Assembly (NCBI RefSeq): GCF_045679555.1
Contig: NC_092089.1
Span: 4,248,540-4,312,539, forward strand
Direction of reading: 5' to 3'
Length of the DNA: 64,000 nt
Origin: Salvelinus alpinus
Lineage: Eukaryota > Chordata > Actinopteri > Salmoniformes > Salmonidae
Shown: positions 45,627-57,600 of the stretch, piece after piece
Numbering within the stretch: position 1 is the stretch's first letter
Layout of the letters: the number at the start of each line of letters is the position of its first letter
The notes under the pieces: generated by a model
Told to the model about the DNA's origin: nothing
Databases searched by the model: none
The model's input: only the letters and a program-made list of their open reading frames with translations
Program-made: the position numbers and the translations under genes

Positions 45627-48600
45627 GTAAGTAATTTACTGTGCTGCTTGCCGAAGTTACTATGCCTGTTATTTCATTTACCTAATATCCCAAAAGGAAT
45701 TTATTTTGCCTAATTAATGTACATAATATTATTACATCATCTTACCTCGACTAGTCTGTCTTTTATTTATTATTTAACCTTTATTTAACGAGGCAAGTCA
45801 GTTAAGAAAAAATTATTATTTACAATGACAGCCTACTTGTAAAAGCCACCCCCGGCCAAACTCTCCCCGAACCCGGACGACGCTGGGCCAATTGTGCGCC
45901 GCCCTAAGGGACTCCCGATCACGGACGGTTGTGATACAGCCCGGGATCGAACCCGGGTCTGTAGTGACGCCTCTAGCACTGCACGGTGCCGGTACCCCCT
46001 GTATAAAGCCTCATTATTGTTATGTTACTGTTTAACTTTTTTTCTTACTTTAGTTTATTTAATTAAAATTAAAATTAAAAAATTGCCAATATTTTCTTAA
46101 TTTTTACAAAATTCTGCATAGTTGGTTAAGGGCTTGTAAGTAAGCATTTCTGTAAGGTCGACACCTGTTGTATTAGGCACATGTGACAAAAAGCAATATG
46201 ATTTGATTTGAATAACACATTGGTGACCCATTTCTACAACCATCCAACAGTAGCAGCAGTAAATATGTGGAGATTATGGCAGGTCTCAATTCTGTGGCTA
46301 TTATGGTAACCTAACTGGGGGTGCAATACTTGACGTTGACGTGCCAGTTATATAGTCTGCCTGCCGTCTAGCATCTTTAACTTGGAGAAAAAAATACTTC
46401 AGGAATGAAAATGTGTCATTGTTAATTGAGAAATACAGTGAGAGGCTATATTTGGTGTTAGAAAAATCTATACATTCATGAATGACTGTAGTTTAACATA
46501 TGTTGCAAGTTCAATCAACCCCGAGGGATACCATCAACAGTGTCAGTGAGATAGGAGCTGGTTGATGGAGGCTTGGTGAGAAACAGCCTGAGGCAGAGCT
46601 GACAACAACAGTAGTGGCTTGGCAGGAGCTGGTTGATGGCAGCTTGGTGAGAAACAGCCTGAGGCAGAGCTTACAACAACAGTAGTGGCTTGGCAGACAT
46701 GATGGCGAATGCCCTTTAATGACGTAATGAACATGTTCTCTCATGTCCCACTGTTTCCCAATGTGTTGTGTCCAATAGTGGGAATATCTATGGGTGTGTC
46801 CAACCGTAAGCATCTGGTAATGTCATTGTGTTGTTGTCCTACTGGTTGAAGTGTCCTGGGGGTAAGGAATACTTTCTAGGGATTGTCCTCCAGTAGGTGT
46901 CTGGTGATTTGTGTTGTCTCGTTGTGTTGTGTCCCTCCAGTAGGTGTCTGGTGATTTGTGTTGTCTCATTGTGTTGTGTCCCTCCAGTAGGTGTCTGGTG
47001 ATTTGTGTTGTCTCATTGTGTTGTGTCCCTCCAGTAGGCGTCTGGTGGTGGTGGTGCCCAACGAGATGGCTGCCCCGTCGCGGAGGTCCTTCAGCAGTGA
47101 GGACGAGGAATGGAAGACCTACCTGGAGAACCCTCTGACTGCAGCCACCAAGGCCATGATGAGCATCAATGGAGACGAGGACAGTGCTGCCGCTCTGGGG
47201 CTGCTCTATGATTACTATAAGGTGAGAGGTCAGGGGTCAGGGGTTAGACTGCTCTATGATTACTACAAGGTGAGAGGTCAGGGGTCAGACTGCTCTATGA
47301 TTACTACAAGGTGAGAGGTCAGGGGTTAGACTGCTCTATGATTACTACAAGGTGAGAGGTCAGGGGTCAGGGGTTAGACTGCTCTATGATTACTACAAGG
47401 TGAGAGGTCAGGGGTCAGGGGTTAGACTGCTCTATGATTACTACAAGGTGAGAGGTCAGGGGTTAGACTGCTCTATGATTACTACAAGGTGAGAGGTCAG
47501 GGGTCAGGGGTTAGACTGCTCTATGATTACTACAAGGTGAGAGGTCAGGGGTTAGGGGTCAGGGGTTAGACTGCTCTACGACCACTACAAGGTGAGAGGT
47601 CAGGGGTCAGGGGTTAGACTGCTCTATGATTACTACAAGGTGAGAGGTCAGGGGTTAGGGGTTAGACTGCTCTATGATTACTACAAGGTGAGAGGTCAGG
47701 GGTCAGGGGTTAGACTGCTCTATGATTACTACAAGGTGAGAGGTCAGGGGTTAGGGGTCAGGGGTTAGACTGCTCTACGACCACTACAAGGTGAGAGGTC
47801 AGGGGTCAGGGGTTAGACTGCTCTATGATTACTACAAGGTGAGAGGTCAGGGGTTAGGGGTTAGACTGCTCTATGATTACTACAAGGTGAGAGGTCAGGG
47901 GTTAGACTGCTCTATGATTACTACAAGGTGAGAGGTCAGGGGTCAGGGGTTAGACTGCTCTACGACCACTACAAGGTGAGAGGTCAGGGGTCAGGGGTTA
48001 GACTGCTCTATGATTACTACAAGGTGAGAGGTCAGGGGTTAGGGGTTAGACTGCTCTATGATTACTACAATGTGAGAGGTCAGGGGTCAGGGGTTAGACT
48101 GCTCTATGATTACTATAAGGTGAGAGGTCAGGGGTTAGACTGCTCTATGATTACTACAAGGTGAGAGGTCAGGGGTCAGGGGTTAGACTGCTCTATGATT
48201 ACTACAAGGTGAGAGGTCAGGGGTTAGGGGTTAGACTGCTCTATGATTACTACAAGGTGAGAGGTCAGGGGTTAGACTGCTCTATGATTACTACAAGGTG
48301 AGAGGTCAGGGGTTAGACTGCTCTATGATTACTACAAGGTGAGAGGTCAGGGGTTAGGGGTTAGACTGCTCTATGATTACTACAAGGTGAGAGGTCAGGG
48401 GTCAGGGGTTAGACTGCTCTATGATTACTACAAGGTGAGAGGTCAGGGGTTAGGGGTTAGACTGCTCTATGATTACTACAAGGTGAGAGGTCAGGGGTCA
48501 GGGGTTAGACTGCTCTATGATTACTATAAGGTGAGAGGTCAGGGGTCAGGGGTTAGACTGCTCTACGACCACTATAAGGTGAGAGGTCAGGGGTTAGACT

Positions 48601-51600
48601 GCTCTACGACCACAGTGCTCTTTGACGAAGGTGAGACGGCTGTAATGGGAGTGGTCATTAAGGGGGATTCCTTGTGTTGTACCGTCTCCTCATGTACTTT
48701 ACTTGCCCAAACCCTACAACGTGCTGCTAGCTAAGACTCTGATGTGAAATCTGACAGAACAACGTCAAACCCTACAACGTGCTGCTAGCCTGTTGAGGAC
48801 AGAGGGCGCTGTTTTCACTTTGGGAGAAAATCGTGCCCAATTTAAACGGCCTCGTACTCAATTCTTGCTCGTACAATATGCATATTATTATTACTATTGG
48901 ATAGAAAACACTCTCTAGTTTCTAAAACAGTTTGAATTATGTCTGTGAGTAAAACAGAACTCATTTGGCAGCACACTTCCTGACCAGGAAGTGGAAAGTC
49001 TGAAATCGATGGTCTGTTCTAGGGCTTGCCTATAAATGGGCATGATACGTATTAGTATACATGCACGTCATACACCTTCCACTAGATGTCAAGAGGCAGT
49101 GAGAGAAGAAATTGAGTGATTATCTTGGTCTGAGGTGGAATAAATCCTCTTGGAATGACGTGTCACCCATTTCCTGTTTTCTGGAAAGCGCGAGGATGGA
49201 CCTGGAATTGCCTTCTGGAAAGCTGTTGTTATAGGCGACTACTATCTCCGGCTTTGATTTTATTTGATACATGTCACAATATCATCGTAAAGTATGTTTT
49301 TTCAATATAGTTTTATTAGATTATTGAAATTTATTCGGGACGTTAGGCGTGTTGCGTTGCGTGCCTTTGTTCAGGAAGGAGAGCTTCGCGCCACTTGGCT
49401 AGTGTGCTTGCTAATTCAAGAGGGACAAAGGACGTTCTAAAACCAAACAACGATTGTTCCCGACAAAGGACCTCTTGTACAACATTCTGATGGAAGCTCA
49501 TCAAAAGTAAGACCCATTTTATGATGCTATTTCATATATCTGTCGAACTGTGCACTATTAGTTTTGCGCCCAGGTTTTGGGCACGCTCTCGCTATAACAT
49601 AAGCCTTATGTCGTAATGAAGTTATTTTTAGAATTCTAACACTGCGATTGCATTAAGAACAAGTGTATCTATCATTTCCTATACAACATGTATTTTTTTG
49701 TAATGTTTATGAATAGTTATTTGGTCAGAATAGGTGAGAGTCTAATAGAAATATCCGCACATTCTGGGAAAAAGATGCTACGTTAGCACAATGTATAACC
49801 ACTGATTTCAGCTCTAAATATGTACATTTTCGAACAAAATATAAGTGTATGTATAACCTGATGTTATAGGACTGTCATCTGATGAAGGTTTATGAAGGTT
49901 AGTGAAAATTAATATCTTTTGCTGGTTTATTCGCTAACGCTAACGTGCCTTGATGAATGAATGCGGTAGTGTGGTAGGCTATTGTAGTAAGCTAATATAA
50001 TGATATATTGTGTTTTCGCTGTAAAACACTTAAAATCGGAAATATTGGCTGGATTCACAAGATGTTTGTCTTTAATTTGCTGTACACCATCGATTTTTCA
50101 GAAATGTTTTATGATGAGTATTTGTGGTATTTCACTTTGGTCTCTATAATTACTCTGGCTGCTTCGGTGCTATTTTTGACGGTAGCTGTGATGGTAGCTG
50201 CAATGTAAAACTGATTTATACCTCAAATATGCACATTTTTCGAACAAAACATAGATTTATTGTGTAACATGTTATAGGACTGTCATCTGATGAAGTTGTT
50301 TCTTGGTTAGATCTTGGTTAGTTATGTTGGTTTTGTGCATGCTACCTGTGCTGTGAAAAATGTCTGTCCTTTTTTGTATTTGGTGGTGAGCTAACATAAA
50401 TATACGTGGTGTTTTCGCTGTAAAACATTTTAAAATCGGACATGTTGGCTGGATTCACAAGATGTGTATCTTTCATTTGCTGTATTGGACTTGTTAATGT
50501 GTGAAAGTTAAATATTTCAAAAAAATATTTTTTGAATTTATAAATTCAATAAATTCAAAAATATTTTTTGAATTTTCAGTGGAATGTGGGAGGAGTTCCG
50601 CTAGCGGAACGCTGGGGCTGTACAGGCTAGCAAAGACTCTGATGTGATATCTGACAGATCAACATCAAACCCTACAACGTGCTGCTAGCTAAGACTCTGA
50701 CGTGAAATCTGACAGATCAACGTCAAACCCTACAACGTGCTGCTAGCTAAGACTCTGACGTGAAATCTGACAGATCAAACGTCAAACCCTACAACGTGCT
50801 GCTAGCTAAAATATGATATCTGACAGATCAACGTCAAACCCTACAACGTGCTGCTAGCTAAGATATGAAATCTGACAGATCAAACGTCAAACCCTACAAC
50901 GTGCTGCTAGCTAAGACTCTGACGTGATATCTGACAGATCAACGTCAGAGCTAAGTTGTATACTTATGGTTTCACGATGTTGACGTGAGCTAATAACCGT
51001 CCTGGTGATAAATCTGTGGTGTGTGATTTATTCTTCCTAGATCCCAAGAGACAAGCGACTGCTGGCCAGCTCTAAAGCACCAGAGACATCAGCCCCTGAC
51101 TCCCAGGGGAACCTGGAGACCCTGGAGAATCGTGTTCAAGGGCTAAAATCTGAACCTGTCAACCTGTCTCTTAACATCCAGCAGCTGGACTGTACAGACA
51201 GGCAAGGGTATGGAGGGGCACCTGGGGAGGCAGTGGGAGCTGTGGTGAAGACTGAGGACCAGACGTCTTGCTACATGGCTCTTGGGGGTCCGGGGGGGCC
51301 TGGGGGGTCGTACAGGGGAGAGGGGGAGCGGCAGCAGGTCCGGGTGGTTTATGAGCAGATCAATCCCAATTCCGTGGTCAGCCCTGTCAGCCATGTTGGG
51401 AGACACAGAGGCTACACGAAGGAGGAACAGAGTCAGAAGAGTTCTCCAGACAGCACCAACGATGCCTCGTACCCTGAGGAGCAGGAGGTGAGGCCTGGAG
51501 CAGAGTGGGGTGGTGTCTACATGTTTAGTTATTCCTTTGAATCCAATCAATTGGAGCAAAACCTTTTCAGACATGACTGTTCTGTTGTTCCTGTTGGTTA

Positions 51601-54600
51601 ATGACACTATAGTCCCATATCTTCTGACATGACTGTTCTGTTGTTCCTGTTGGTTAATGACACTATAGTCCCATATCTTCTGACATGACTGTTCTGTTGT
51701 TCCTGTTCCTGTTGGTTAATGACACTATAGTCCCATATCTTCTGACATGACTGTTCTGTTGTTCCTGTTCCTGTTGGTTAATGACACTATAGTCCATATC
51801 TTCTGACATGACTGTTCTGTTGTTTAATGACACTATAGTCCCATATCTTCTGATATGACTGTTCTGTTGTTCCTGTTCCTGTTGGTTAATGACACTATAG
51901 TCCATATCTTCTGACATGACTGTTCTGTTGTTCCTGTTGGTTAATGACACTATAGTCCCATATCTTCTGACATGACTGTTCTGTTGTTCCTGTTGGTTAA
52001 TGACACTATAGTCCCATATCTTCTGACATGACTGTTCTGTTGTGTATTTATAATACAGAGATACAGACCATCACCTTCTATAGGAGGGGACGAATCCCTC
52101 TACAGTCAGACTGGAGCGTAAGTTACTGACTCTAGTCAGCACTACTATACTGCTACCACTAGTCTACTGATACCACTAGTCTACTGATACCACTAGTCTA
52201 CTGCTACCACTACTATACTGCTACCACCACCATACTGCTACCACTAGTCTATTGCTACCACTATTATACTGCTACCACTACTATACTGCTACTACTAGTC
52301 TACTGCTACCACTAGTCTACTGCTACCACTACTATACTGCTACCAATACTATACTGCTACCACTACTATACTGCTACCACTAGTCTACTGCTACCACTAC
52401 TATGCTGCTACCACTAGTCTACTGCTACCACTAGTCTACTGCTACCACTAGTCTACTGCTACCACTAGTCTACTGCTACCACTACCATACTGCTACCACT
52501 ACCATACTGCTACCACTACCATACTGCTACCACTACCATACTGCTACCACTAGTCTACTGCTACCACTAGTCTACTGCTACCACTACTATACTGCTACCA
52601 CTACCATACTGCTACCACTACTATACTGCTACCACTAGTCAACTGCTACCACTAGTCTACTGCTACCACTAGTCTACTGCTACCACTACCATACTGCTAC
52701 CACTACCATACTGCTACCACTACTATACTGCTACCACTACTATACTGCTACCACTAGTCAACTGCTACCACTACTATACTGCTACCACTACTATACTGCT
52801 ACCACTTGTCTATTGCTACCACTACTATACTGCTACCACTACCATACTGCTACCACTACTATACTGCTACCACTACCATACTGCTACCACTACTATACTG
52901 CTACCACTACCATACTGCTACCACTACTATACTGCTACCACTACCATACTGCTACCACTACCATACTGCTACCACTAGTCTACTGCTACCACTACTATAC
53001 TGCTACCACTACTATACTGCTACCACTAGTCTAATGCTACCACTACTATGCTGCTACCACTAGTCTACTGCTACCACTAGTCTACTGCTACCACTACCAT
53101 ACTGCTACCACTACTATACTGCTACCACTAGTCTACTGCTACCACTACTGCTACCACTAGTCCACTGCTACCACTAGTCCACTGCTACCACTAGTCTACT
53201 GCTACCTCTACCATACTGCTACCACTAGTCTACTGCTACCACTACTATACTGCTACCACTACTATACTGCTACCACTAGTCTATTGCTACCACTACTATA
53301 CTGCTACCACTACTATACTGCTACCACTAGTCTACTGCTACCACTAGTCTACTGCTACCACTAGTCTACTGCTACCACTACCATACTGCTACCACTAGTC
53401 TACTGCTACCACTAGTGTACTGCTACCACTACTATACTGCTACCACTACCATACTGCTACCACTACCATACTGCTACCACTACTATACTGCTACCACTAG
53501 TCTACTGCTACCACTAGTCTACTGCTACCACTAGTCTACTGCTACCACTACTATACTGCTACCACTACTATACTGCTACCACTACCATACTGCTACCACT
53601 ACTATACTGCTACCACTACTATACTGCTACCACTACCATACTGCTACCACTACTATACTGCTACCACTACTATACTGCTACCACTACCATACTGCTACCA
53701 CTACTATACTGCTACCACTAGTCTATTGCTACCACTAGTCTACTGCTACCACTACTATACTGCTACCACTAGTCTACTGCTACCACTACCATACTGCTAC
53801 CACTAGTCTACTGCTACCACTAGTGTACTGCTACCACTACTATACTGCTACCACTACCATACTGCTACCACTACCATACTGCTACCACTACTATACTGCT
53901 ACCACTACTATGCTGCTACCACTAGTCTATTGCTACCACTAGTCTACTGCTACCACTAGTCTACTGCTACCACTAGTCTACTGCTACCACTAGTCTACTG
54001 CTACCACTACTATACTGCTACCACTACTATACTGCTACCACTACCATACTGCTACCACTACTATACTGCTACCACTACTATACTGCTACCACTACCATAC
54101 TGCTACCACTACTATACTGCTACCACTACTATACTGCTTCCACTACCATACTGCTACCACTACTATACTGCTACCACTACCATACTGCTACCACTACCAT
54201 ACTGCTACCACTACTATACTGCTACCACTACTATGCTGCTACCACTAGTCTATTGCTACCACTAGTCTACTGCTACCACTACTATACTGCTACCACTACC
54301 ATACTGCTACCACTACCATACTGCTACCACTACTATACTGCTACCACTACTATACTGCTACCACTACTATACTGCTACCACTAGTCTACTGCTACCACTA
54401 GTCTACTGCTACCACGACTATACTGCTACCACTACCATACTGCTACCACAACTATACTGCTACCACTACTATACTGCTACCACTACCATACTGCTACCAC
54501 TACCATACTGCTACCACTACTATCCTGCTACCACTACTATGCTGCTACCACTAGTCTATTGCTACCACTAGTCTACTGCTACCACTACCATACTGCTACC

Positions 54601-57600
54601 ACTAGTCTACTGCTACCACTAGTCTACTGCTACCACTACTATACTGCTACCACTACTATACTGCTACCACTAGTCTAATGCTACCACTACTATGCTGCTA
54701 CCACTAGTCTAATGCTACCACTAGTCTACTGCTACCACTAGTCTACTGCTACCACTAGTCTACTGCTACCACTACTATGCTGCTACCACTAGTCTACTGC
54801 TACCACTAGTCTACTGCTACCACTACTATACTGCTACCACTACTATACTGCTACCACTAGTCTAATGCTACCACTACTATACTGCTACCACTAGTCTACT
54901 GCTACCACTAGTCTACTGCTACCAATACTATGCTGCTACCACTAGTCTACTGCTACCACTAGTCTACTGCTACCACTACTATACTGCTACCACTACTATA
55001 CTGCTACCACTAGTCTAATGCTACCACTACCATACTGCTACCACTACTATACTGCTACCACTAGTCTAACTCAATTCCATTTTATTCAATAGAACTTTGT
55101 CAATGAAGGGCAGTTTGGTCACGCTCAACCCACATCCGTGTCCTCTTCTCAACAGTGACACTTTCCAGTGTTCTCTAGAGGCGCCCAGGTCTGTCAGTCA
55201 GAATCAGAGGGAGGGGCCTATGACCTACCTGAACAAGGGACAGTTCTACGCTGTGACGCTGCGCGAGATGGGCGGAGCCAACAAGGGCCGACGCAATCCA
55301 TTCAGCAAAGTGCGGGTGAGTGGGAGGAGCCAGAGTGTTGTACAGGTGAGGGAGAGGGGGAGGAGCCAGAGTGTTGTGCAGGTGAGGGAGAGGGGGGGAG
55401 CCAGAGTCTTGTGCAGGTGAGAGGGAGGAGCCAGAGTGTTGTGCAGGTGAGAGGGAGGAGCCAGAGTGTTGTGCAGGTGAGGGAGAGGGGGAGGAGCCAG
55501 AGTGTTGTGCAGGTGAGGGAGAGGGGGAGGAGCCAGAGTGTTGTGCAGGTGAGGGAGAGGGGGAGGAGCCAGAGTGTTGTGCAGGTGAGGGAGAGTGGGG
55601 GAGCCAGAGTCTTGTGCAGGTGAGGGAGAGGGGGAGGAGCCAGAGTGTTGTGCAGGTGAGGGAGAGGGGGGGAGCCAGAGTCTTGTGCAGGTGAGGGAGA
55701 GGTGGAGAAGCCAGAGTGTTGTGCAGGTGAGGGAGAGGGGGAGGAGCCAGAGTGTTGTGCAGGTGAGGGAGAGGGGGAGGAGCCAGAGTGTTGTGCAGGT
55801 GAGTGAGAGGGGGGGAGCCAGAGTGTTGTGAATGTGAGGGAAAGGGGGGGAGCCAGAGTGTTGTGCAGGTGAGTGAAAGGGGGGGAGCCAGAGTGTTGTG
55901 CAGGTGAGAGGGGGGGAGGTGGTGTAGAGGACACATTCTGAACTCTTCCAAAGTTTCCTGGGAGGTTCTGAAGCCGTGCTGAACCCTGTTCTGGCTAATG
56001 ATGTACTGGGTATTGAGCTGAACCCTGTTCTGGCTAATGATGTACTGGGTATTGAGCTGAACCCTGTTCTGGCTAATGATGTACTGGGTATTGAGCTGAA
56101 CCCTGGCCTGGATAATGATGTACTGGGTATTGAGCTGAACCCTAGCCTGGATAATGATGTACTGGGTATTGAGCTGAACCCTGGCCTGGATAATGATGTA
56201 CTGGGTATTGAGCTGAACCCTAGCCTGGATAATGATGTACTGGGTATTGAGCTGAACCCTGGATAATGATGTACTGGGTATTGAGCTGAACCCTGGCCTG
56301 GATAATGATGTACTGGGTATTGAGCTGAACCCTGGCCTGGATAATGATGTCCTGGGTATTGAGCTGAACCCTAGCCTGGATAATGATGTCCTGGGTATTG
56401 AGCTGAACCCTAGCCTGGATAATGATACATAATGATGTACTGGGTATTGAGCTGAACCCTGGCTTGGATAATGATGTCCTGGGTATTGAGCTGAACCCTG
56501 GCCTGGATAATGATGTACTGGGTATTGAGCTGAACCCTGGCCTGGATAATGATGTCCTGGGTATTGAGCTGAACCCTGGCCTGGATAATGCTGTACTGGG
56601 TATTGAGCTGAACCCTGGCCTGGATAATGATGTCCTGGGTATTGAGCTGAACCCTAGCCTGGATAATGATGTCCTGGGTATTGAGCTGAACCCTGGATAA
56701 TGATGTCCTGGGTATTGAGCTGAACCCTAGCCTGGATAATGATGTCCTGGGTATTGAGCTGAACCCTAGCCTGGATAATGATGTCCTGGGTATTGAGCTG
56801 AATCCTAGCCTGGATAATGATGTACTGGGTATTGAGCTGAACCCTAGCCTGGATAATGATGTCCTGGGTATTGAGCTGAACCCTAGCCTAGATAATGATG
56901 TACTGGGTATTGAGCTGAACCCTGGATAATGATGTCCTGGGTATTGAGCTGAACCCTGGATAATGATGTCCTGGGTATTGAGCTGAACCCTGGATAATGA
57001 TGTCCTGGGTATTGAGCTGAACCCTAGCCTGGATAATGATGTACTGGGTATTGAGCTGAATGTACTGTATTCTCTCCAGAGTGTGGTGATGGTGATGTTC
57101 AGTGACGATAAGGACAGAGACGAGCAGCTGAAACACTGGACATACTGGCATTCCAGACAACACACGGCCAAACAGAGGGTCCTAGACATCGGTAAGAACA
57201 ACTAACTAACCCTAACTAACCCTAACTAACCCTAACTAACCCTAACTAACCAACGTAATGGCACTCCAGACAACACACTGTCAAACAGAGGGTCCTGGAC
57301 ATCGGTAATAACAACTAACTAATCCTAACTAACCAACATACTGGCACTCCAGACAACACACTGCCAAACAGAGGGTCCTAGACATCGGTAAGAACAACTA
57401 ACTAACCCTAACTAACCCTAACTAATCCTAACTAACCCTAACTAATCCTAACTAACCAACGTACTGGCACTCCAGACAACACACTGTCAAACAGAGGGTC
57501 CTGGACATCGGTAATAACAACTAACTAATCCTAACTAACCCTAACTAACCAACGTACTGGCACTCCAGACAACACACTGCCAAACAGAGGGTCCTGGACA

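Noticed and set aside
50008..50208. 66-residue frame with hydrophobic C-terminus
   Set aside because: Lies in a non-coding interspersed element; a diverged copy of part of the same motif near 50,400 does not preserve the frame.
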